Of a DNA stretch of 48,241 nucleotides, positions 8,791 to 16,545 are shown in pieces; the first letter of the stretch is position 1, and each line of letters starts with the position of its first letter. Position numbers and translations under genes: made by a program. This DNA comes from Pseudomonadota bacterium (GTDB lineage: Bacteria; Bdellovibrionota_B; Oligoflexia; Oligoflexales; CAIYRB01): the NCBI GenBank assembly GCA_026390435.1, contig JAPLFY010000035.1, positions 1-48,241 on the forward strand. The letters run 5' to 3'. The notes beneath the pieces were generated by a model, which was not told the DNA's origin, ran no database searches, and was given only the letters and a program-made list of their open reading frames with translations.

Positions 8791-9894
8791 CTACGGGTTC
8801 ACTCCCCCATACCAAAGCTGGCGAGCCAACTGCTCGTGCTCCTCAGTAAGCTTTTCTGGCGTTGCCCAGTTTTCGTGCGACATCACTGCCCGAATAAGAA
8901 AGTCTAGAAGTGCATGGTGACGCCGTAAGGTACGTTGAATCCGATGCGGTAAAACTGGATTAAAGATGCCCAACGATGAAAAGAGCTGGCGCGGATTTTT
9001 TTTAATCCAAATCCAAGAACCCATCTCCAAAGTAAGCGGCAATAGCACTCGATCAGGCATTTCGCGGCGAAACTCTAAGAACATGTAGTCCCAGAGATCA
9101 CCATGCGTCACATATTGCAGTGACTGCGGCTCCATCACGTAAACATGATTAGGTAGGCTGCGCTGAAGACGCGTCTTCAATGCATACATCATAGGCAAAT
9201 ATTCAAACGGGCGCCGCGTGTAAGCGTAGGGAAACCACAACCGATCCTGCATACCAAAGCCAGAATGCATATCGAGTGCTAAGGAAAAACGTGACGGAAA
9301 TAACTCGCGTTTTACAAACGAGATCAGCAATTGCGCCTCAGCCTCCATGGCGGCGCCCTCTTCACCTCGGTACCATGGCAACTTAGGCGATTTACGGTGA
9401 CCGCCTACCAAGGGGATATTCGGATCGATCTCTGCCTCGATAGGGGCATTTCGCATGAGATCGACGCCGTTTGCATTAGACCGTGTCTTAGCGAACATCC
9501 CCGCCGGATTCACGAGCGGCAAGAAAACTAGTCGACACTTGCCGAGTAGGTGTTGCAGCCCCTTATCCCACTGCAACAGTTCGACTATCGTTCGCAAATA
9601 GGAAATGGCAACATTAGTACCAATGCGCTCAAGCCCATGCACGCCACCGACAAAAGCTATGGTCGGATCAGAGGCAACAGAGCTGCCAAATACGAAGGAG
9701 TAAATCGGAAAGCGGTGCCCAAATGCATCGACCGTGCCCTCGACGGTGACCTTTCCAAGGTGCTGACAAAGTGCGGCTATGTCCTCAATCTCAAATAACT
9801 CTGGCAGACGCCGGCGAATATCCGGATGCGTCGCGATACGGGGCAATGCGGCCGCGGGCAATAAGTTCAGGGCGTTGGCACTATTGGGGGCCAA
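8791..9894 (-). CDS. M14-family zinc carboxypeptidase
   Basis: Metallocarboxypeptidase-type hydrolase related to the succinylglutamate desuccinylase/DUF2817 branch. Zinc ligands are His86 and Glu89 in GGVHGLERIG and His210 in LDMHSGFG; the catalytic Glu is Glu290 in TLEMGSW; Arg148 in VDLMRN fits the substrate-binding Arg. There is no obvious signal peptide, so it may be cytoplasmic. The start is a TTG at 9894 behind AAGAGGT. The substrate could be a peptide, a peptidoglycan fragment or an N-acyl amino acid, and the sequence does not decide between them. Confidence 0.82.
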   Translation of the reverse strand: MAPNSANALNLLPAAALPRIATHPDIRRRLPELFEIEDIAALCQHLGKVTVEGTVDAFGHRFPIYSFVFGSSVASDPTIAFVGGVHGLERIGTNVAISYLRTIVELLQWDKGLQHLLGKCRLVFLPLVNPAGMFAKTRSNANGVDLMRNAPIEAEIDPNIPLVGGHRKSPKLPWYRGEEGAAMEAEAQLLISFVKRELFPSRFSLALDMHSGFGMQDRLWFPYAYTRRPFEYLPMMYALKTRLQRSLPNHVYVMEPQSLQYVTHGDLWDYMFLEFRREMPDRVLLPLTLEMGSWIWIKKNPRQLFSSLGIFNPVLPHRIQRTLRRHHALLDFLIRAVMSHENWATPEKLTEEHEQLARQLWYGGVNP

Positions 9895-10142
9895 GGAGAG
9901 GGACCTCTTAATAGCTCAGAGTATTAGGTGAAGAGGGAGCAAAGTATCGATTTTGAGGAAGAAAAAGCAAAAAGCAGAGAGCCAAAAACTGAGAAGGGCG
10001 AACCCCAACTTGGTCGGGATAAGGTAACTCTATCATCTCATACCTGACAGAAAGTGGCACCCGCCAAGCGCAAGGAGGCACCAGCAGTGCTCTGGTTCAA
10101 GTTCGAACAGAGTTTTATTCCTGTGCCAAAATATTGACGGTC
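9895..10142. other. 248-bp gap with a plus-strand hairpin and a micro-ORF
   Basis: The gap separates two minus-strand genes. On the plus strand a strong AAGGAGG (10072-10078) sits 8 nt before a GTG that opens a 16-codon frame (10087-10137, ending ...PVPKY). A hairpin overlaps this frame. A TATCAT box at 10031-10036 is a possible -10 for a short plus-strand RNA, with only a poor -35 (TTGGTC, 15-nt spacer). None of this is strong enough to call a gene. Confidence 0.25.
10090..10112 (+). terminator. Terminator-like hairpin followed by T-rich tract
   Basis: CTCTG at 10090-10094 pairs with CAGAG at 10108-10112, and after one bulged G the stem continues as TTC/GAA around a 6-nt loop. TTTTATT follows at once. 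It is oriented for the plus strand, although both flanking genes are on the minus strand. Confidence 0.35.
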
Positions 10143-11024
10143 CTAAGTCAGCGTAGCTAAATGCTCAGCAATTTTCGCCCGAGCATCATCTGCTAAACGC
10201 TTACGCGACCTATGTCCGCGAAAGGCTACTTCACCCAACACCGACAATCTCACTTCGACCGATTTGGTCATCATTAACTGCCATAAATGAGGGAAGAACT
10301 GCATACTTCCATACCAAGCGATCGTATCCCTATTTGATGCGTCGAAGGTCTGTCCGTCGATCGTCTGATAACGAATGCACACAGGGACCACCTGGCAGCG
10401 ACTTCGCACAGCAGCTTCAAAGAGAGATTTCTTGAATGGTAGTAACTGTTCGCCTGCTGAAGTGGTCCCTTCAGGGAACAACGCGACATTGATCCCTTGA
10501 TTGAGAAGACTAGACAGCTGATCGATATCGCGGTGCAAACTCTGCTTATGACGTCGCTCGACAAAGGCACAGCCGGCACCGCTGGTGACTTGACCAAGAA
10601 CGGGGGTTTCTTCAATCTCGCGGGATGTGACAAAAACCGCGGGAAATAAGGCATTGACGACAATAACGTCAAGATACGAGATGTGGTTAGGAATGATCAG
10701 CAGACCTGAGTGCGTATCAAAGTTCTGACCCTCCGGAGCATCTATCTGGCAACGGATATCAAGGAAGCGCAGCATCGAACGCGAGTATAACTGCACCAGT
10801 CGTGTCATCCTGGTGACTCGGCGGTAGCGAGAGGTGCTGCTGAAACCGGCAGCAAAAGCGACCAAGGCCATCAGCACCAAAGACCCGCAGACTACGGCGA
10901 TCCTGTAGGACGCTCTTAATCGCGCATATACTTCTTGTCGTAAGCCGCCGTGACTGCCCGCATATCGAGTACGGTCAACCAATCGGCGCAGTTGAAGTCG
11001 CGGTCGATCACCGGCTGCGAACAT
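10143..11024 (-). CDS. PlsC-type 1-acylglycerol-phosphate / lyso-lipid acyltransferase (OlsA-like)
   Basis: Membrane acyltransferase that moves an acyl chain to a lyso-lipid. Motif I is NHISYLD and motif III is FPEGTTSAG, both spaced as in PlsC enzymes; a membrane segment (VVCGSLVLMALVAFAAGF) precedes them. It directly follows an OlsB-like gene, which suggests the second step of ornithine-lipid synthesis (acylating lyso-ornithine lipid) rather than, or beside, phosphatidic acid synthesis. The start is unclear: the ATG at 11024 overlaps the upstream gene by 109 bp. The arginine-rich run before the membrane segment (YARLRASYRI) looks family-like, so translation probably begins within the overlap; an in-frame TTG lies near 10984. 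Confidence 0.85.
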   Translation of the reverse strand: MFAAGDRPRLQLRRLVDRTRYAGSHGGLRQEVYARLRASYRIAVVCGSLVLMALVAFAAGFSSTSRYRRVTRMTRLVQLYSRSMLRFLDIRCQIDAPEGQNFDTHSGLLIIPNHISYLDVIVVNALFPAVFVTSREIEETPVLGQVTSGAGCAFVERRHKQSLHRDIDQLSSLLNQGINVALFPEGTTSAGEQLLPFKKSLFEAAVRSRCQVVPVCIRYQTIDGQTFDASNRDTIAWYGSMQFFPHLWQLMMTKSVEVRLSVLGEVAFRGHRSRKRLADDARAKIAEHLATLT

Positions 11025-11764
11025 ATCTTAGCTCCAGCTTTAATATAGGTCTTAAACAAGGGTGGCATCGCCTCTATCGAACCTGCCGACACCGATCTCG
11101 TGTTGGCAAACACTTGTTCGAATTGGTCTATCCGGTACTTGCGGCGGGGAGTGATGCCAAACTCACACTGGATCAGATCTTTCTCGGCAAAATAGCGGTG
11201 AATCTCGGCAATCCGCTTCACATCGACGGTCGTGATACTGCTAAGGCCGAAAAGGTGTTCAGTACCCGCCTTTTTGGCGTATTCCGCAATCCCCCGCCAC
11301 AACAAGCTGATCACTATGCCATTCCGGTAATCGCGGTTGATACAAGCACGGCTAAGCTCCAATTTTGAGCCACCTAAGCCTATGAAATGACTGATATCAA
11401 ACTCACTCGCTGAGTAAAAAGAGCGGCTGAAATCGCTAGCTATTAGGCGGTACACTCCAGCCACAACGCCGGTCTTCTCATCAAAAATTGCCAGATGATC
11501 GGCCTCGACATCAAAGGCATCTTGGTCGCTGCGTAGACTCAGCCATTTACCAGCGAACTCATAATGAAACACCGATCTACGTAAGGCTAACACCTGCTTT
11601 AACTCAGCAGGAGATTCAACGGTTTTGACCCGATAATCGCGCACCTTAAAGTCGATGGCTATTTTACGAGTAAAATCGCTCGCTCCACCCTTCAGAATGG
11701 TCCACGGGCGGATAAAATTTGGCACTAATGGTGCAACGTTATCGCGGACCAAAGCTGAGAGCAT
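10916..11764 (-). CDS. olsB: GNAT-type N-acyltransferase, OlsB-like
   Basis: The family transfers a 3-hydroxyacyl chain from acyl carrier protein to the amino group of an amino acid; in OlsB this makes lyso-ornithine lipid. Visible family features are LRRSVFHYEF near the N-terminus, DHLAIFDEKTGVVAGVYRL, and KLELSRACINRDYRNGIVISLLWRGI. I place the start at the ATG at 11764 (282 residues) because GGAG lies 6 nt upstream; a GTG at 11776 has poorer spacing. The gene is translationally coupled with the PlsC-type gene. Other members of this superfamily act on different acceptors, so the product is inferred from the pairing. Confidence 0.8.
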   Translation of the reverse strand: MLSALVRDNVAPLVPNFIRPWTILKGGASDFTRKIAIDFKVRDYRVKTVESPAELKQVLALRRSVFHYEFAGKWLSLRSDQDAFDVEADHLAIFDEKTGVVAGVYRLIASDFSRSFYSASEFDISHFIGLGGSKLELSRACINRDYRNGIVISLLWRGIAEYAKKAGTEHLFGLSSITTVDVKRIAEIHRYFAEKDLIQCEFGITPRRKYRIDQFEQVFANTRSVSAGSIEAMPPLFKTYIKAGAKICSQPVIDRDFNCADWLTVLDMRAVTAAYDKKYMRD

Positions 11765-11901
11765 ATATAACTCCACACCTTCTAAAGTTTTTCTATATTA
11801 ACTGAACGTACCAGTCTTTTTTGAAGATGGTGTTAACTATAGATAAATTTTCAGCAGTCTGTCACCAAGACAAACCACCGCGAAGACTTCATGTTCTCAG
11901 C

Positions 11902-12699
11902 TTAGCGATCATTACCGGGCAATGTCGCGCGTAGAATTTCGACAATTCGGCTAAACATCGACGGATATACCAACCATAAAGCCACTAAGCTCAGCATGGT
12001 GGCCAGCACTGCAATACGCACAGGCGACCACAACCCCACAGGCTTTGTCTTAATGCCCTGCATGAGCATACTTAAATTCAACGTCATCTGTGAGGAACGA
12101 ATTGGTTGCGGATGCAAAGCCAAATACGACTTCAAGTACGCGGAAACATCGGTAATACCGACTAACTCTTGGCGCAACAACACCAGTCCCTGGGAAAGCA
12201 ATTGCTCCAGATTACGCTCAGGTTTGCCAGTAATCTCACTAATCTCTGCAAGATCGAATCCGACTATGAGCGAGAGAAGCACAACCTCGCGCTGTTCACC
12301 AGATAAGGCCCGCATGGCTTTATCGATAGCCATCGCGGCTTTAGGATCCGCAACTTCGGTGGCTAGTACCTCGGGAGCGGTTGGTGGCCGAGGCGTCAGG
12401 GCCGCATTCAACAGCCTGCTGATGTCGGCATTCCAAATATCAGCATTAAATCGACGCGCCGTGGCATAGATGCAAATTTTTAGATCAGCAAAACTGTCTA
12501 GCGTTTCTATCGTTTCTTTCGTGATGGCCACGAAGACTTCATCAGTCGACTCTAGGGAGCGAGCCACTTGCCCAGTCATGCGCATGAGGTAATCAAATAG
12601 ATTACTTCTCTCGGCCTCCAAGAGGTCTACGAGTGCACTTTGATCGCCTTTCATCACTAGACGAAAGCGTTTTTCCTGATCTGCTTGAACCTTCTGCAT
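11902..12699 (-). CDS. Sigma-70-like (ECF-type) protein with C-terminal membrane anchor
   Basis: The N-terminal ~85 residues resemble sigma region 2 (KGDQSALVDLLEAERSNLFDYLMRM). Residues 128-180 resemble region 4 with a helix-turn-helix (LSGEQREVVLLSLIVGFDLAEISEITGK). Residues 226-248 form a single membrane-spanning helix (VRIAVLATMLSLVALWLVY) close to the C-terminus, so DNA-binding parts and an anchor share one chain. I start it at the ATG at 12699, four bases after the upstream stop and behind AGGGAG, giving 265 residues; the longer frame runs into the DUF4105 gene. It may be a self-tethered sigma factor released by proteolysis, or a sigma-derived protein with another job. Confidence 0.68.
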   Translation of the reverse strand: MQKVQADQEKRFRLVMKGDQSALVDLLEAERSNLFDYLMRMTGQVARSLESTDEVFVAITKETIETLDSFADLKICIYATARRFNADIWNADISRLLNAALTPRPPTAPEVLATEVADPKAAMAIDKAMRALSGEQREVVLLSLIVGFDLAEISEITGKPERNLEQLLSQGLVLLRQELVGITDVSAYLKSYLALHPQPIRSSQMTLNLSMLMQGIKTKPVGLWSPVRIAVLATMLSLVALWLVYPSMFSRIVEILRATLPGNDR

Positions 12700-12703
12700 G
12701 CCG

Positions 12704-13987
12704 TCATGGCTCCCTAGCAGCTGCGTGGCGAACAATCGTTCCATAATAAATAAGAGCACAGATTCCTGTCGAAGCTAACACTGGCTGAATCTCCTGGTGC
12801 AAGATCCCGGTCAAACACAGAACCGTAGCAGCCAGGAGCGCGGTCAAGTGCAGGGATCCCGTAAACAACACCGCTCGCGCAAGCCACCGCAGCCGATGCG
12901 GCCGCCGACGGGTCGCCAGGACCAGTAGACCATACCCTACAAACAACCAATCAATCGGCCACGCCAACCACAACACAGCGTTATGCTTGACCATTACATA
13001 GGCGGAAAGCAACCAATTCGAGAGTAACAAAGTTCCCCAGAGAGAGGACCAAAGCCCGAAGACCAAACTCATAATGCCAAGTAATAGTGCTGAGGTTGAG
13101 TCAGGAGGGTGACGCCCGACAGCGAATGCTAGGCCGACCAACACACCACCAACGATGATATTGAAAACAAAATAAGGGTCCACCGCTGCCGGTGGCTCAG
13201 GCATGTCGACTATAACCTCCGCACCTTCGATCAGTTTGTGATCAGTCGAAGGCTTCCCACTGTCATCAAGAGCCGGCACTGTGGTCAATAGCTCCCGCAG
13301 CCGTGACGGCAAGAACATTTCGTCCCAGTTACTCATCTTGGCGTCGAGAAAATCGTTGCTGCTCATATCCAAGCCTAACGCAACCCACCAATTAGGCCGA
13401 GCTGCGCCGCTAACATATTGTCTCCTGGTCACTATTGCAGGTCGATTGACGAAGAATAGCCGCAAAACATCTCCGACGACGGCATTCAGGTGATCTCTGG
13501 GACGTGTTGCACAGTTATCCAGAAATTGGCTGTATTGATAACGCAGGTTTTCAGGCAGCGCGTTATTGATCAGCCTTTCATAGAGCTTCTGCTTTTGCAT
13601 TAAAGTGAGAACGATTCGGTCCTGAATGATGCTGCGCCGCTCAACACGCCGATAATAATCCACCAGGGAGTCGGTATCTGAGATGGCGAGCGCGTAGTTG
13701 AGATCGCCACGGTAGAACTTCCAAGCAAAGAGAGGATCGGAGAAGTCAAAGATCCCCCAATTGAAGCTTAGATCCGTCGCGGACATACGATCTACAACGC
13801 GCAAAATGGTGTGACCGAATAGGGCTTCCGGCTGTGGTCCGCGACCGACCGTTAACAAATAAAAATCAACTTGATTGTAGTCCTGGGGCATCGGCAAATT
13901 GGACTGCACTGCAGCCTCAGCCTGGCAAAGGCCAAATCCTAAAGGCAGGCTCAGAATCAGTAGTAACGAGCGAAAAAATTTCTGCAA
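12704..13987 (-). CDS. DUF4105 membrane protein
   Basis: An N-terminal signal peptide (FFRSLLLILSLPLGFGLCQAEA) precedes a DUF4105-like domain from about residue 40 to 200. Its marks are GRGPQPEALFGHTILRV, FNWGIFDFSDP, FYRGDLNYAL and the FLDNCATRPRD segment. The conserved His (FGH) and Cys (DNC) recall papain-like hydrolase folds, but a catalytic role is inference. Residues from about 275 to the end form five or so membrane helices. The start is TTG at 13987 behind AAGGAA. It is followed within four bases by the membrane-anchored sigma-like gene, which suggests the pair works together at the envelope. Confidence 0.72.
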   Translation of the reverse strand: MQKFFRSLLLILSLPLGFGLCQAEAAVQSNLPMPQDYNQVDFYLLTVGRGPQPEALFGHTILRVVDRMSATDLSFNWGIFDFSDPLFAWKFYRGDLNYALAISDTDSLVDYYRRVERRSIIQDRIVLTLMQKQKLYERLINNALPENLRYQYSQFLDNCATRPRDHLNAVVGDVLRLFFVNRPAIVTRRQYVSGAARPNWWVALGLDMSSNDFLDAKMSNWDEMFLPSRLRELLTTVPALDDSGKPSTDHKLIEGAEVIVDMPEPPAAVDPYFVFNIIVGGVLVGLAFAVGRHPPDSTSALLLGIMSLVFGLWSSLWGTLLLSNWLLSAYVMVKHNAVLWLAWPIDWLFVGYGLLVLATRRRPHRLRWLARAVLFTGSLHLTALLAATVLCLTGILHQEIQPVLASTGICALIYYGTIVRHAAAREP

Positions 13988-14000
13988 ACTGGTTTCCTTA

Positions 14001-14498
14001 TTACGGCCCGGTTCCGTGTCGACGACTCGCCAGCGCAGCTTTCAACTCGAGACGTGACTTGCGCCTGGCTTGCCCCTCTTGAAAGCGCCGCTTCTCATCC
14101 GCAGTCTCTGGCTCTACCGGTGGAATGTCGGTTGGCCGTCCATAGCTATCCAAAGCAACAAACGTCAGATAAGCACTAGCTGTATGGTGACGCTCACCAG
14201 TCACGGGATCAAATGCCGTGACCTTCACGCCGATTTCACAGCTCGTTTTGCCTGTATAATTGACGCTAGCATCGAGACAGACAATCCAGCCTACGTGCAC
14301 TGGTGACAGGAAGGCCATGGCGTCGATCGATGCTGTTACCACCGGTCGGCTACAGTGGCGCATAGCGCAAGTTGCCGCGGCAATATCAACCCAAGACACG
14401 ACCTCACCACCAAACACCGAGTTCATGGCATTGGTGTGCTGCGGCCGCACAAGGTGCTCTTGATGGGTAACACTGGAGCTTGGTGGTTTACCTTGCAC
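14001..14498 (-). CDS. Acyl-CoA thioesterase, hotdog fold (YciA/ACOT type)
   Basis: Cytoplasmic hotdog-fold hydrolase that releases free acid from acyl-CoA. The signature region is NSVFGGEVVSWVDIAAATCA, with the Gly-Gly turn and catalytic Asp, followed by VVTASIDAMAFLSPVHVG and a TASAYLTFVALD strand. The final 30 residues are charged and helical. The start is a GTG at 14498 with GAGGAA upstream; it overlaps the end of the GGDEF gene by 11 bp. Length 165 is normal. Confidence 0.87.
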   Translation of the reverse strand: MQGKPPSSSVTHQEHLVRPQHTNAMNSVFGGEVVSWVDIAAATCAMRHCSRPVVTASIDAMAFLSPVHVGWIVCLDASVNYTGKTSCEIGVKVTAFDPVTGERHHTASAYLTFVALDSYGRPTDIPPVEPETADEKRRFQEGQARRKSRLELKAALASRRHGTGP

Positions 14499-15534
14499 GC
14501 TGTTCCTCGTCCTCTATCTGTGCGGAGCGGCTGACTACCGACACGCGATTCTTACCCCCACGCTTACTGCTATACATGGTCTCATCGGCAATCCTAAGGA
14601 GCGACGAGCGATCCCGAGCATGCTCGGGATAGGCGGCGACTCCTATAGATGCAGTAAGTCGAGCAGTAAAACCATCCTCTAGCTTAAACTCGCGCGCTTC
14701 TATCTGTCGCCTTACCCGTTCAGCTACTAAGACACCCTTAGAACACGATGCCCCAAGCAGTAAAACGACAAACTCATCGCCACCGTAGCGAATCGGGATA
14801 TCGATCTCACGAACCGCCTCACGGAGAACTTCCGCCACCTGTTTCAGCACAGAGCTACCCGAACAATGCCCATGTTCATCATTAATCGGCTTAAAACTAT
14901 CTAAATCAAGAAAAAGTAGACAAAAATTTGTTTGGAAGCGATCGGCGCGACGCAGTTCGTTATCAATCGCGATCTCAAGGTACCGGTAATTATAAAGTCC
15001 AGTTAACTCGTCGCGGTAAAGTTCTGCCTGGGTCCGCTCTAACTTGCGTAACCAGCGACCTTCGTTCTGCACTGTCCGGACAACCTGCTCAAGTCTGAGC
15101 TTCTGTAGCTGCTTTGCCTCAGGCTCTGTGGACGGCAGCTCCCAAACCAGCAGGGTTCCGGCACGGCTGCGCGGATCTTCGGTAACAGCTACCTGCAACA
15201 CCTTTGAGCCTACATGAAGCTCCGCAAAGCCGTCGCGAAGCTCTCCACGTAAGCCACCTGAATCATTGAGTAGAGATCCTATTCCCACCAGAGCTTCGTC
15301 ACTGAGAGGCGAAATGCCTGGTACGGGCACACGCCGGCGTTTTAACGCCACCTTGCCATTTACTTTAGTGATTTTGGCGGAGTCAAACAGCGTCACGTCG
15401 AATTGGTGGTGCAGCACCTCGCCCAAACGCCGATAAAGCGCCCGCGGACCAGGAGCGCCAGATAAGGTTCTAGTCGCGTCGTGCATGTTACGGAGCAACT
15501 GCACCATCGTCGCCGACTGCAAGTCTTGCGTCAT
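14488..15534 (-). CDS. Diguanylate cyclase with N-terminal GAF-like region
   Basis: Makes c-di-GMP from GTP. The active-site GGDEF is at residues 251-255 (RYGGDEFVVLL). An inhibitory I-site RxxD (Arg242-Asp245) lies exactly five residues before it, so product inhibition is expected. DELTGLYNYRYLE opens the GGDEF domain at about residue 175. The first ~150 residues form an unassigned sensor region that may be GAF-like, followed by a short coiled linker. No membrane segment is seen. The ATG at 15534 has AAAGG upstream. Together with the PilZ protein at 21238 it indicates working c-di-GMP signalling. Confidence 0.92.
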   Translation of the reverse strand: MTQDLQSATMVQLLRNMHDATRTLSGAPGPRALYRRLGEVLHHQFDVTLFDSAKITKVNGKVALKRRRVPVPGISPLSDEALVGIGSLLNDSGGLRGELRDGFAELHVGSKVLQVAVTEDPRSRAGTLLVWELPSTEPEAKQLQKLRLEQVVRTVQNEGRWLRKLERTQAELYRDELTGLYNYRYLEIAIDNELRRADRFQTNFCLLFLDLDSFKPINDEHGHCSGSSVLKQVAEVLREAVREIDIPIRYGGDEFVVLLLGASCSKGVLVAERVRRQIEAREFKLEDGFTARLTASIGVAAYPEHARDRSSLLRIADETMYSSKRGGKNRVSVVSRSAQIEDEEQRAR

Positions 15535-15553
15535 GTATACCTTTCGCTGTCAC

Positions 15554-16405
15554 CTATAAACCGCTGGGGTAGAGCAGCAGTTCCTGAAGGTATGGACCAA
15601 TGATTAGATGAATTATAGCACCCAATGCTAGAAAAGGGCCAAAAGGAATTGCGGAGCGCAGGGTTAGCTTGCGACTGACAAGCATAATACCGATGCCAGT
15701 AAGCGCCCCTGTGAGCGAACCGTAAAACACCGTCGGCAGAATGGACTGATAGCCAAGCCACCCACCGATAGCTGCAAGTAACTTAACATCGCCCATACCC
15801 ATACCGACTTCGCGCCGAATCAACCAATAGATCCAGGCTATGGCATATAAACTACCGCCACCGATAACAACCCCTAAGAGGGCACTTAACCAGTTAAGAT
15901 CTGGATGAAAAAAGACTACCGCGGGGGTCAGCGCCAGCATCGGAAGACTGATCACATCCGGAATAATCATGAGACGAAGATCAATCACGGCACAGACTAC
16001 GAGTAGGCTACAAAAAATGGCGGCATGCAGTGACCTTAGTAAATTTCCGTATTCAATTTGCCAGGCATCGCCGCGTTGAATAAGAAAGGGGAATCGCCAA
16101 TAAATCACCGCAAAAAGGCAACCAGTAAGGGCCTCGACCGCCGGATACTGCCAGCTCAATGGAGCTCCGCAGCAGCGAGCACGGCCACGCAGCATAAACC
16201 AGCTGAATATCGGAATATTTAAATAAAACGGAATAGGAGTTAAGCAGGCTGGACAAACGGAGCGCGTGTGCTTGAGGAATGTCTCTGCTGGTATCCGCAA
16301 AATACACACGTTAAGAAAGCTGCCGACCACAGAACCCCAAAGCACTGCTACCCAGGTAACCCAGGAACTAAGGTAGCTAATCAATTTTAGCCAAAAAATT
16401 TGCAT
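15554..16405 (-). CDS. Prepilin peptidase / N-methyltransferase (PilD family)
   Basis: Inner-membrane aspartic peptidase that cleaves and methylates type IV pilin or type II secretion pseudopilin leaders. The N-terminal GSFLNVCILRIP, CPAC and RCCGAP cysteines form the cytoplasmic methylase loop. The catalytic aspartates are in CAVIDLRLMIIPD and GMGMGDVKL. About eight membrane helices follow. I start at the ATG at 16405 (283 residues) behind a GAGTGAG; the first available start would add 11 arginine-rich residues. The second cysteine pair is altered: CC directly before GAP instead of the usual CxxC. No pilus genes are adjacent. Confidence 0.92.
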   Translation of the reverse strand: MQIFWLKLISYLSSWVTWVAVLWGSVVGSFLNVCILRIPAETFLKHTRSVCPACLTPIPFYLNIPIFSWFMLRGRARCCGAPLSWQYPAVEALTGCLFAVIYWRFPFLIQRGDAWQIEYGNLLRSLHAAIFCSLLVVCAVIDLRLMIIPDVISLPMLALTPAVVFFHPDLNWLSALLGVVIGGGSLYAIAWIYWLIRREVGMGMGDVKLLAAIGGWLGYQSILPTVFYGSLTGALTGIGIMLVSRKLTLRSAIPFGPFLALGAIIHLIIGPYLQELLLYPSGL

Positions 16406-16545
16406 GCATCTCACTCGCAGACGACCGCACGGCGGCAATTGCTCTTCATACCTGCGCCCACATCATATAAGTTGAGTATCGCACAGCGCCGCTTTTGCGG
16501 AAGAGCCAATTCCAGCAAATTCAGCGCCTCATTCCGGAAGGTTGC

